NCBI GenBank assembly: GCA_030265145.1
Contig: JARBES010000129.1
Span: 9,974,144-10,012,464, forward strand
Direction: 5' to 3'
Length of the DNA stretch: 38,321 nucleotides
DNA from: Strongylocentrotus pallidus
Taxonomy: Eukaryota; Echinodermata; Echinoidea; Camarodonta; Strongylocentrotidae
A program made the translations under genes and the position numbers. Below are positions 27,873-38,076 of the stretch, piece by piece. Position 1 is the stretch's first letter, and the number at the start of each line of letters is the position of its first letter. The notes under the pieces are model-generated. The model had not been told where the DNA came from. It did not search any database and worked only from the letters and a program-made list of their open reading frames with translations.

Positions 27873-28097
27873 TGAGCAATAGGGACTTTTAGATTGAGTG
27901 GATGAGAACACGACGAACCCTGACTGATCATGCATGTCAACGTACTCAACTGCCCATGTTGACTACAATTAGAAATCTTTTAGATTGCACTCGACGATAT
28001 ACAAGCATGCAGGAAGTAATACTATGAACATGACGGACAAAGAAAGAGGACAACATATACAGTTCCTCATTCTACCCTCAACAATTGCTGTGGTAGA
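27873..28097. other. Unmatched end of block 2
   Basis: About 225 bp up to the second gap do not match the other haplotype after E22, and no coding or repeat content is recognised. It could be an H2-specific insertion or a contig-end misjoin. Confidence 0.5.
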
Positions 28098-28197
28098 NNN
28101 NNNNNNNNNNNNNNNNNNNNNNNNNNNNNNNNNNNNNNNNNNNNNNNNNNNNNNNNNNNNNNNNNNNNNNNNNNNNNNNNNNNNNNNNNNNNNNNNN
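28098..28197. other. Assembly gap 2 (100 N)
   Basis: Exactly 100 unknown bases between the end of block 2 and the middle of a TTAA element. Its flanks do not belong together. Confidence 0.99.
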
Positions 28198-28289
28198 CTG
28201 ACTGACCTAAAGGTTTATAATTATCATTGCAGCATGAGCTAAATCAAGGATTATTTCTAAAGGATCTAAGACAAGTTTACCGGATCCCT
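28198..28289. mobile_element. TTAA element copy 2, right end
   Basis: Ninety-two bases match the right end of the complete copy (about 9060-9153), for example GGTTTATAATTATCATTGCA and GCATGAGCTAAATC, and end GGATCCCT before TTAA at 28290-28293. It completes the left end at 11030-11110. Confidence 0.88.
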
Positions 28290-28628
28290 TTAAAGCTGTG
28301 CAATGCAACCATTGTCTGAAAACATTCATAGATCCACTAAATAAATGAAGTACTGTGTGCCCGACAGAAGAGTGCGAATAGATGCACTACCATCAGATAT
28401 CTCTTGAATGCAAGTTTACTCCATCTACACACAATATTCCAGTTCAAGTGTTTTTTAAGTTGTAAGCAGATTGTAACACATTCTCTTTATTATTTCTGTT
28501 TCCTGTCTTAATGAAAAGGAAGAAAAAAAGCAAGACAGAAAGTTTAGTTTGTGCCCTTCTGTCAAGCACTACCAATATTTGCAGTATGTTAGGAAATCAA
28601 TTTAAGTTCTTTCTCTTTTCCTCTCTAG

Positions 28629-28750
28629 GTTTCAGATGGTGCCAGGAGCAAGGCCAGTGATTTGGTACAGGGTTTGAACGTCAGCATAACACCTGAGAAA
28701 GAATCAGCATCGGTACAGAGGTTACAGGAACACAATCAAAGCAACATGAG
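28629..28750 (+). CDS. PSME4: PSME4 exon E14 (H1)
   Basis: As 21354-21475 but with [12 protein letters not shown] instead of [12 protein letters not shown]. The most variable exon between haplotypes. The intron (28751-29257) is AT-rich. Confidence 0.92.
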
Positions 28751-31700
28751 GTGAGGAGAATACTTTCAGAAGAAATCACTGAATTCTACAATTCTATCAG
28801 GATAGCAGTAAATGAATAAAAAGTGAACTACCTACAAATGTTTTTTTTGTTGAAGTCATCCAACAAGAAAAAGCAAAATTGTCTGCCAATGAAAAATAAG
28901 TGAAATTTATCTACCTACCATCACAGTATCTACCATCAAAGTTTTTATGAGGTATTTGCATTTTTAACATTCAATAGTTAAGTGTGTAGTCCAGACCTAA
29001 ACTTCTCTCATTTTTAATGTAGCAGTCCAGAATAGAATTGGAGGGTGTGAGACAATGTTTAATTTTTGAAATATAATGAGATCTGTGTGCTATTGACACC
29101 TGTCAAGATGATAATGTTAAGAACACATTGTGCATAAAGTGAGATGGCTTAGGCAGCAGGTGATGTGTTGTTCCACCATATGAATGATCTCAAAGATTTT
29201 TTTTTTTTTTTGTATGTTGATTAAATCAAGGTCTTATCTTTTATACTTTTATTACAGAGTGTATAACGAGCTGGTAGCAGAGCTGGTGGATCTAATAGAG
29301 CAAGGCAAACTGTAAGTATACTATTCCAAAAACAAATAATACCAGTGAATAATAACACATTGATCAAAACTTAAGTAGTGTGCCTGGATTATAAACCACA
29401 TTAGATCAACTGATCAAGATAGATTTATGTTTATGGTTTTGTTTTTTCTATCGTCAGGGGCATATTCATAATTATTACACAATTTTTAGTAGATTGCATA
29501 ATTGTCACTTTGTTTATCTGTTACGGTGATTATTTCTATGTTCATTCTGCATTCGATGCTATTTTATACGTGGTCGATAATGATATTATTTTGTGATTTG
29601 GCGTTTAATAGTGTTTATGATCCGAGTTTAGAGTTAACTTCAGATTTGATTTACTTTTGGATTTAATATCAGTACATTTGATTTGATTTTACATGATTAT
29701 GTTAATTATGTTCCACTTTTTTCATTCTGTGTTTCTTCTAGGCGATGGAAGTTTTCCCAAATGGCAGCGAGCCTCCTCCGTCTGCAGCTGAGGGTAGACA
29801 CCCCTCCACCCATCCCTGTCATACGGCTCTTCACATCCCTCCTTGTACATGACACACTTAACCTAAGAAAGGTAAACGATGCTTTGATTTAGAGCCACTC
29901 TGTTCTTATGAATATGATCATTAGGAAATAGAGTAAGAGTAATAGTAAGAGTAGAGTAAGATCTCGAGGGGGGAAAAAGAGACCATTTTTAGAGGGGAAG
30001 TTATTGAGTTTTTTGTTTTGGCTGTTGATGGATCAAGATCAGATATATTCCCAACTCATCCCTCACAGAGATATTATCACTGGTATGATGAGAGCTTTTT
30101 TCTCCATCAGTACTGATTCATAGATATCCTGTATATTACTTGCTTTTTCATTCAATGAAATAGCGTTCAGGAGTTGGCAACTCATTATGAACAAATTCTT
30201 TGAATGATCGATCTTTAAATGCTTTATAAACCAAAGGATAAGTAATATTGGTTCTATGCAGTAAGCCACACCCTAAAAATTTGTATTTTAAATAAAGGTC
30301 TTTATATGCTTCTTGAAACCATTCATCACATACAAATTATTGCATGGATTCTTCTATCCCCCAGCTTGCCATTTCAGCCATGGGTGCAATAATGAAGCAA
30401 CTGAAGCGTCCACACAAGAAGGTGCCCCTGGACCCCTACGCCACAGCTGGGTGCCCCGCCCCTCCAGACAATGCCCTACCCAACCCTGGGGAGCGGCCGG
30501 ATAACAAGTGGACCCAGTACCAGTGTGACAGGTTACCCACCACCCAGGAGAAGTGGGACCAGTGTGTCTTTGTGGAGAAGACCCACTGGGGCTACTATAA
30601 ATGGCCCAAGTAAGTTGTTGCCTAAAAAGCCAGTTGATGACATCACCTTGGTTGTCTGAATGAGTGGCATTAACTCTTTTGTTTATGAAAGTATGCTGGG
30701 AGAAAAACAATGACATGATGCCGTGAACATTGATTGGTTAAGTGGCAAATCCTAAAAGGGAGGAGCACAGGGGGGCAGTATCCCTCCCTCCCTCGAGTTT
30801 TGGTTTCGATTTGGTATTGGGTTAGGTTTAGGATTTCCATTGAGTTTAGTGTTGGATCCTGGGTTGAAGGTGGGAATGGAGTCAGTGTGATTATGACAGT
30901 GGTGATTATTTTACCTGACTGCTAAGAAAGCAATAAATGCTTGTTAGTAAGCAACCAGAAGACCGACAGCTTTAGGTCCTCTCCGAGGAACAATTGTGAT
31001 ATGAAACCAATGTCTGACATTCTGAATGTGATCTTAACACCCTTGAAACTCCCCCTTTGCCACAGGAACATGCAGATCTACGCCCCATTCGATGAACAGC
31101 CCAAGCTAGACCGTAGCAGAGAGGAGCTGTCAGAGACGGAACAGATCATCTACGATCACTTCAGCAATGCAGAGTTTGTAGAGAAACTAGTAGGCTACCT
31201 GTCCTTAGAAGATAAGAAAGGAAGAGACAAGTTTGACAACAAGAAATACACGGTCTTCAAGGTATGTCAAGTATGGGACGTTGCAGGATCTTTTGTGATT
31301 CAAGTTTGTAAAATATTGCAATGTCATCAGATAAAGAAATGATTAGGATCCCTAAAAGTTGTGTGTGAAGTAAAATTGTGATTGTGTAGATTACTAAAAA
31401 TCCCAATCAGAGAAAAGGCCCAGTAGGCTGCAAATTGTAGTGATGTTGGACCAGTGGTATCTTATTTTAGAAAAAGGGCTGTTTCCCTATTGTACAGGAC
31501 CATAAAACTTCACCTCATGTTGCCCCCAATACCATCCTGGGTAAGACATACACTCTTGCTTCTGAATCTGATTTTCACTTGGTTGCATTGTTTTTGCTCT
31601 TGCTCTTAGATAATTATAAATGAAATTTGACTTGTTGGTTAAAACAATTGCTATTTTGGGAATTAAACTGAAAATGTTTGAAAATGGCTGTTCAAAAAAA

Positions 31701-34700
31701 ATATGGCTGTCTCTAAAAATTATGAATGTTCTTAACAAATTATATAATAATAATTATAACAATAGAAAATTCTCTGCAATGGAAAAACTGTTGTGAGATC
31801 GTCAAAATTGCTGCCTGAAAAAAATGAAAAAGAGCTCACATGGTAAAAATATAAATGTTTTATGCCAGCAGTTTTGACAAATGCAAATGTATTAACTGTA
31901 CCCTTAATAATTGTTGGAAATGATGAATTGTGTTAAATTTGAATATTCATTGAAATCTGTTCCGATTGTTCTATTCTGACTTAATTTTACCGTAAAACAC
32001 TGGTTTTATATCTCAGGGACTGTTCCGTAACTTTGGGGACACTTTCCTGCCAGTCTTCCAGCCCCACATAGAGAGATTGTCCAAGGAGGCACTGGAGAGT
32101 AGCCAGCGGAGTATGATGGAGATGATGGCTGGTGTTATACGTGGCAGCAAGCACTGGGGCTTCCAAAAGGTATTCTTAACTGGTCAAATAGCAACATATC
32201 TTTATTTAAATTATATATATATTTCATATGTTTTTCATGAATTATGAAGTTAGAGATCATTGAACAGTGTTGCATTGAGATGAATGATGAAAAAAAAATG
32301 CTATGATTGCAAACTTGTCTCATAGACTTTGATTTGTTAAACAAGTTGATAAACTTATGGCCCCATATGGGTTAAGATATAGTGCATCAAACCTACCATT
32401 GATGGTAATTTTGCCATTAATGGTAACTTCCACGAAAAACTTGATTTGATTGACGGTTGAGTGATGTTGCCATGGTAGTTTATATTGATGGCAAAGTTAC
32501 CATCAGTGGTAAGTGTGAAGCAATGGGGCCCTGGCTTTAAAAAGTTTTTAGTAGTGTATTTATGACGTATTACATGTTATTGTACAATTTGCTCTGTTTA
32601 CTATTCACATTTAATGCATTCCATGTAAAGTGTAAACAGAGCTTGATGATATATAAAAATGGAGGGAATGCGTAAACCATTATTCCAGTTGAAATAAATC
32701 TTGCACTCTAATATTATTTGATTGGATTGAATTAGTATGCTGTAGTTTCAATTGAAGTTTCCCCTTTTAACATTTTATATACATTTGCTATCATGAAAAC
32801 TCTGTAATGCATTATCAAAAACACTAACCTTGATCACTCAAACTGGAGTGTGTAAATAACATTTAGATTTTTACAGTAATCTAATGCGTTTTCCCCCTCT
32901 CCTTCCCCACCATCATTTTTATTTTCCAGACCAAGAACCTATGGGAGACGGTGCTGCTACCATCTATGAAGACATCATTGTCCTTGGTGACAGCAGAGAC
33001 CATCATAGATTGGGGGATGTGCATGGCTACGTCATGTGAGAGTAGAGACCCTCGGAAGCTTCACTGGCTCTTTGAATGGCTCACCCAACAACCAATCAGT
33101 GAAGATGAGGAGAGGGGGTCTTTCCTGGATTCAAGGTAAAAAGGGGAGCGGGAAGGAAAATGTAATTTCACTTTAGATTCTAATAACAAGATTTAAATCA
33201 AATAATTCATTTATATATCTTAGTGTAATTGTACTGTTTGCTGTCTTTCAGACAAATTTGATATTGATTGTATGGTATCAATGTCCATGTAGAAATTGTT
33301 ATTTTCACAATTCTAGAAGTTCACCTGAAATTTAAGTAAGCTTAAAGATGTCATGTTTTTACGGTCGTTTTTTGTCATTTTTTGGTTATTGAATTTGGTT
33401 AGATTCCGCTATCAAATTCACACAGTTAGGTTCCTTGCTGTATACATCCCTCTCTTTCTCCAAGTTATATCATTCATTGTCAACTTCTTTCAGACAGAGT
33501 AATGTTTACTGAACATATGCCAGCCTTTGCAAAATTATCTGTTTATCTAATCAAAAAAATTGTGTAATGGAGAAAATATTACTAAGAATATTCTAATTCA
33601 AAAAGGAATGTGAATAAAACTGTAAAAGTGTTCAAAGCCAAGTTATCACTATCTTCATCTCTGATTGTTCTCCTTCAGTCGTCTGTTCATCCTACAAGGT
33701 GGTTTGTTTCAGCAGGAGTGGAGAGTACCAGGTCTCCATCACAGACTGTTAGGCTACATACGGCAGCATCTTACCCACAGCTACAAGAATGTCAGGGACA
33801 AGATCGGCAGGTAAGAACCATGATGTACATGTACCAGGAGGGGTGTTTCACAAAACTTGTCATCAGTGACAAATGACAGTTGTTGTTATAAGCTACTGAA
33901 ACCCATGCTTCTGATTGGTTATCAGCAGATTTGTCACTGATATTTGTCATTTGTCATTGAAAAAAGGCTTTGTGAAATGGCTCCCTGATGTGTGCCAGAG
34001 CTGTACTTCTTTAGATGATGTGATATAGCATTTTATTTACCGGACTTTGATAATCACTTAGAGGTTTAGGGGTCAATCTTAATAGGCAGTACTATCTTTG
34101 GCAAGAAATTAATCAATGCACATGTATTTGGCTAGTGCTTGGCTTAAGCCAGTGTATAAACATTGGAGTGTGAAGAGCGAGATGGATTTTAGCACTGAAC
34201 AAGATTACTATTTTTATAGATTTAGTATTATTTATATTATTAGAGTTAGGCAAAATTAGTTACTACTTGGACATGTATTTTGTATGAAAACTGAGCACCA
34301 GTACATTAGTCGGGATCTTTTCCTGCAAATGCCCATATGACATTGAAAACTTCTTTAGTTTAACTTCTCTTGGGTCATTATTTTACCACTAAAAATTTAT
34401 CCCCCCCGGCCCCCCCCCCCCCCCCCCATGGATCATTACCTCCTAAAACAATCATTAAGAATATCACCCTCATGTATGAATATCATGCATGTAGTTGCCC
34501 AGGAGGTAGCTTTTCTAGAGGGTGATTTTTTAAGGAACAAACCACTTTGGGAGATGGGGGTAGTTAAAGGAGTGGTAAGTTTGTTTTTCCCAGCGATACG
34601 TTGCCTAGGTGGTAGTTGTCCGTGAGTACCACTCACAGCCCAAGCAATGCCTTTCAATAATATAGAATCAACATCTCCATTCCATCACCAGCTTCCTGGT

Positions 34701-37700
34701 GATGATCTTCATGTACGACAACGCCTGGTCTCGGGAGAACCAGACCTCCTCCCCTCACCGGCAGGAGTTTTTGGAGTCCATCCTACCCCAGATGGCCCCC
34801 CTGGCCAACATCGACGTCTGGGGAGCCATCCAGGTCTCAGATGAAGAGAAGGCAGAGGATGATGAGAGGAAGAAGGTCATTAGGTTATGTAAAACGGGTG
34901 AGTCTACCCTCCACGTGTGGCTAGAAGAAGGGCATAAGTGACAATTTCTATGTTTGGGACTCTGTGACTAACATCTTCTTGCCATTCCCATGAAGACTTA
35001 TTAAACACATGGTAGAAGATGATGAAAGGAGGATGGTCATTAGGTTGTGTAAAACAGGTGAGTTCACCCGTACCTGTGTGGCTAGAAGAAGAAGAGCATA
35101 AGTGACAATTTCTATGTTTGGGACTCTGTGACTAACATCTTCTTGCCATTCCCATGAAACTTATTAAACACATGGTAGAAGATGATGAAAGGAGGATGGT
35201 CATTAGGTTGTGTAAAACAGGTGAGTTCACCCGTACCTGTGTGGCTAGAAGAAGAAGAGCATAAGTGACGATTTCTATGTTTGGGACTCTGTGACTAACA
35301 TCTTCTTGCCATTCCCATGAAGACTTATTAAACACAATGCAGAAGATGATGAAAGGAAGATGGTCATAACTTTAGATTTATGTTAGACAGATGAGTCAAC
35401 ACTACCTTGTTTACCTGGCAGAAGTGTGTTGGTTGGTGCAGTGTGTTGTTGAAGGAACTCCTCTGTCAATGCTAGTGTCTTTGCCAGGCTTATAAGGACT
35501 GATCAAAGACTAGGCAGAGGATGACAAGAAGAAGAATGTTGTAAGCTTATGTGAGCAAGTGGAGGGTGTTAATAGTGCAGGAACATTTGTTCAATATTTG
35601 TTTTGTGTTTGTAAGGGCCTTTTTTAACTTCATGATTTTTGGTGGTTATATTTGATGTGTATACAAAGACATTAAATTATTGGAGACAAATGTTTCCGAG
35701 CGTACAAATTTGTCATCAAATGATAAGAACTTGTTCCTTTGGGATTCTTGCACTGATGATTTAGAAACACGCTGTGCATCTTGCAAAGAAAGTAAAGTAC
35801 TTGGCAATAGGGTCCGGATTCACCAGTGATTCCTTTCAAATATCTTTACTTACGGAGAGATGAATGAATTATAAATTTGTCACTATTTTTCACTTTGAAT
35901 TCTCTCTGCAGTCATGAAGTGGATTGTAGGTAGCCTAGGGAACCTTGTATCTCCTGCACCTCAAGAATACTTCCAGTACCTTCCTCTGGTAAGTCGCATC
36001 TTCTTGAATCTTGAATATTCTCTGAAGAGTTGTAGCTAAGATGTTTATTGTAGTGTTTACAAGGTTCTCTACCAGACGTTGATTCAATTCAACCTATTTT
36101 CCTTTTTCAATATTATCCTATTTCTAATTTCAAATCAAAATAAGGGCTTTCCTCAGTCAAACATTGGATACAGTACTAGATTACTTCAGGAGGATGATAT
36201 TTAATGAGTTCGCTCTAAGCGTTTGCAGCATTGATAAACCACCTACGTGTATTGTACTGATTGAGTTAAGTGCCATTGTTTGTGACTTCATAGATTTCTT
36301 CAGTAGGATGATATGTTTATGAGTATTTTGTAAAACATATGAATGACTGGTATATGTTTCAGTTGGCACCTCTTGAGAGCTGTGAGTCTGATGAGGAGCT
36401 ACGGTATGAAGCAGAGATGACCCTAGCCTGTCTAGCTCAGACTTTACTTCAACCAGGGATGATACCCCTTGTACTCGCATCTCTGCAGCAGGTGAGAAGG
36501 ATTTCATCCATGCTTTGCTGATTTCCACCATTTTTCATTTACTCTTTCCTTTTCACTTCACTGTATTATCCGTCCCTGCCCCCCTCTCTCTCTCTCTCTC
36601 CCTTTCCACCCTCTCCTTCTTTTTCTCTACCTTCCCCCTCTTTTTCCCTTCCTTCTTCCTTCTCCCTTCTCTTCCTTCTTCCTTCTCCCTTCTCTTCAGT
36701 TCTAGTTCTCTTTTAGAGATAAGATTAGTTTCATCTCTCTCCAACTTGCATCTCCTCTCCATCATACTTTACCTTTATAACTTTCGCTGCTTTCCTTTTG
36801 ATGTATCCCTCTCTTTTCTTTTCTTCTCCTTGGCTATGTTATACCTTCATTATCCCCTCACTCCATAATTTTGTATATGATCGTTCCTTGCTAATATCTA
36901 ACACCTCCCGTTAAATACATCCCTCTCTTCTGTTTTTTTCCTCTCTCTCATGTTTCTTTTCCCCTTCTCTTCTTCTTCTTTGCTATCTGTCTCCTAGTCT
37001 CTTACTCCGTGCCTTTTTCCCTTCTCTTTCTCTTTCATTCCATCTCTGTCTTTTCTCATACTCGAAATGAGTGACAAAGGAGGTAACAATTATGAAGAAA
37101 TATTGGGTTCGGTTTATTGTCATAATGTAACTTTACTTCATATAAAACTTTTGAATATAATTCCAATTTATTCCAAAAGAAGAAAAACATATTACAAATG
37201 TAAATGATTTAATGATCACAAGCCTGCTGACTTGGTGACTTCATATAATAACTGCTGAAATTGAAGTCATTTCCTTGTGTCATTCACACTAAAACCCTTT
37301 TAATTCATTAATTCACTTTTACTTGTTTGTATTTATATAGATTGGTCAAGGCCAGTCCTGGAGAGCCAAGTGTAGTATGTTGGAGTACCTTCAAGTGATG
37401 GTGTTCTACAACCTCTTCACCATCAACAGTCTACCCAAGCATATAGAAACCATTGGTCAACTCGTACTGGACAGGCTCAAGGACGATCGTCTTGAGGTAC
37501 GGTCATAACTTAATACTGATTTTGATGATGATGCTAACAATAATTATTTTATTGATGACGATGAGGACTGAAATGTTCTGAAATTCAAGCTAATGTTGAA
37601 AGATTCAGGACACACTTTTTTTCATTTGGCTATTCAAGAGACAAATAACATGAATGTTTGCAAACTCCCTCATGCAAAGTGTCCTGACTGTAGTAACCTA

Positions 37701-38076
37701 CAGTAAGCCATGAAGTCTCGTTAAAATATTAGCCGATACATTTTATTTTTGAATTGATGAATGAATTGTAACCATGTGCAATAAAGGTCCTACTTGTTTT
37801 CACTGAGATCTGTGATGTAGCATACAGAAATGTGAAGCTAATGACACTCGCTTCATCAAAAATAAGAAAAATAGCTGCGATTTACTGTGTCATATCTGAA
37901 CATGGCTTTATAATTATCCTTCATTCAGGTGAGAGAGGTAGCAGGTGCGACACTGAGCGGTCTGATCCACTGTGGCTTCTTACCGATGGAGAATGGGATG
38001 CAGAGTCACTTTGAGAAGCTGTGTAAGACGAGACTATCCACCAAGAAAGTAGTCAGTATGGCTGCACCCGTTGAAG
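28629..38076 (+). CDS. PSME4: PSME4 (PA200) exons E14-E26, haplotype 1, block 3
   Basis: Thirteen exons encode the C-terminal half of PA200 up to near its end. Strong family matches include [67 protein letters not shown] and, in E24-E26, the region that in mammals contains the bromodomain-like fold (E24-E25 by my recollection). E14 opens in phase 0, matching the phase-0 end of E13 at 10839. The terminal exons, including the conserved tail that in mammals ends in a YYA-type proteasome-docking motif, are downstream of the window. E23-E26 occur only once here. Confidence 0.95.
29258..29311 (+). CDS. PSME4: PSME4 exon E15 (H1)
   Basis: Micro-exon, same protein as 21982-22035, one synonymous difference. 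The intron (29312-29741) is AT-rich. Confidence 0.92.
29742..29871 (+). CDS. PSME4: PSME4 exon E16 (H1)
   Basis: Same protein as 22421-22550, with several synonymous differences. I recognise nothing in the intron (29872-30364). Confidence 0.94.
30365..30609 (+). CDS. PSME4: PSME4 exon E17 (H1)
   Basis: Same protein as 23136-23380. The intron (30610-31065) lacks the SINE of the other haplotype but has a truncated SINE piece at about 30907-30989. Confidence 0.96.
30907..30989 (-). mobile_element. Truncated SINE fragment, H1 only
   Basis: TTTTACCTGACTGCTAAGAA and GTCCTCTCCGAG match the tail-side part of the SINE at 9751-9950. The tRNA-like head is missing. The matching site in the other haplotype (near 23973) has different sequence. 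Confidence 0.65.
31066..31261 (+). CDS. PSME4: PSME4 exon E18 (H1)
   Basis: Same protein as 24072-24267, five synonymous differences. The intron (31262-32016) is AT-rich and closely parallels the other copy. Confidence 0.96.
32017..32169 (+). CDS. PSME4: PSME4 exon E19 (H1)
   Basis: Same protein as 25023-25175. The intron (32170-32929) has the foldback element (about 32390-32532) and a further H1-only insertion. Confidence 0.96.
32390..32532. mobile_element. CTTACCAT foldback element (H1 copy, left end lost)
   Basis: Allelic to 25456-25608. The right end GGGGCCCTGG is intact, but the left-most GGGTCCTGTTGCATAC part and some flanking sequence are missing, leaving the arm from CTACCATTGATGGTAATTTT. 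Confidence 0.75.
32540..32700. other. H1-only insertion with 11-bp perfect hairpin
   Basis: About 160 bp not present in the other haplotype (near 25630). GCTCTGTTTAC (32591-32601) and GTAAACAGAGC (32632-32642) form a perfect stem with a 30-base loop. Family not recognised. Confidence 0.5.
32930..33135 (+). CDS. PSME4: PSME4 exon E20 (H1)
   Basis: As 25871-26076 except that codon 32963-32965 is TCT (Ser) instead of Ala. I recognise nothing in the intron (33136-33678). Confidence 0.96.
33679..33810 (+). CDS. PSME4: PSME4 exon E21 (H1)
   Basis: Same protein as 26688-26819, with a consensus GTAAGA donor. The intron (33811-34691) holds the second GTTTCAC foldback element and a C homopolymer near 34400-34428. 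Confidence 0.95.
33836..33986. mobile_element. GTTTCAC foldback element copy 2, H1 only
   Basis: About 150 bp closely matching 3671-3822, with GGTGTTTCACAAAACTTGTC at left, GATTGGTTATCAGCAG in the core and the inverted CTTTGTGAAATGGCTCCC at right. The other haplotype has no such element between GATGGTAC and CTGTACTTCT (about 26892-26925). Confidence 0.82.
34692..34897 (+). CDS. PSME4: PSME4 exon E22 (H1)
   Basis: Same protein as 27624-27829. Its last about 45 bases plus the GTGAGT donor are repeated in the intron after it (34898-35911). Reading on past 34897 meets a stop within nine codons, so the first donor is the right one. Confidence 0.94.
34850..35570 (+). repeat. About 160-bp tandem array copying the E22 3' end and donor
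   Basis: The exon tail (GCAGAGGATGATGAGAGGAA onward) with its donor recurs at about 35011, 35174, 35338 and, more decayed, 35513. Intact GTGAGT donors remain at 34898, 35058 and 35221. In the fourth copy the donor GT is lost (CAGATGAGT). The intervening intron sequence (GGGACTCTGTGACTAACATC) is repeated too. The extra copies lack a convincing acceptor and read into stops, so they look like non-functional exon relics. Confidence 0.88.
35912..35988 (+). CDS. PSME4: PSME4 exon E23
   Basis: A 77-bp exon completing the split Val codon of E22 and encoding [19 protein letters not shown], matching the human LKWLMASAGRSFSTAVTEQ. Single copy in the window. The intron (35989-36362) shows nothing notable. 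Confidence 0.9.
36363..36491 (+). CDS. PSME4: PSME4 exon E24
   Basis: Encodes [20 protein letters not shown] and [20 protein letters not shown], aligning with the human [20 protein letters not shown] and LSLMSQGLLYPHQVPLVLQV. In mammals this falls in the bromodomain-like region that reads acetylated histones (recollection). The intron (36492-37340) is dominated by a pyrimidine tract. Confidence 0.93.
36575..37060. repeat. Long CT-rich pyrimidine tract
   Basis: Nearly 500 bp of degenerate CT/CCTT sequence on the + strand in the intron between E24 and E25. Long reading frames over it on both strands are low-complexity and not genes. There is no second haplotype to compare. Confidence 0.85.
37341..37496 (+). 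CDS. PSME4: PSME4 exon E25
   Basis: Encodes [20 protein letters not shown] and [12 protein letters not shown], matching the human [20 protein letters not shown] and ISLLEDEQLE. Phase 0 at both ends. The intron (37497-37928) is AT-rich. Confidence 0.96.
37929..38076 (+). CDS. PSME4: PSME4 exon E26
   Basis: Encodes [20 protein letters not shown] and [14 protein letters not shown], matching the human [20 protein letters not shown] and HFEQLCKTKLPKK. It ends in phase 1 at GAAG|GTGAGT. About a hundred or more C-terminal residues of the family remain downstream. The window ends in the next intron (38077-38321), which holds nothing recognised. Confidence 0.95.

Noticed and set aside
35011-35225. 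Alternative copies of E22 as mutually exclusive exons
   Set aside because: Only the 3' part of E22 is copied, there is no convincing acceptor, and likely entry frames meet stops.
36515-36868. A 117-residue + strand frame and a Lys/Glu/Arg-rich minus-strand frame in the CT tract
   Set aside because: Both are products of low-complexity pyrimidine/purine sequence inside an intron, with no splice or start context.
385-38076. A genuine tandem duplication of PSME4 segments
   Set aside because: The two halves of one TTAA element flank the gaps, the empty site lies in block 2, and the repeated ranges begin and end exactly where contigs do.
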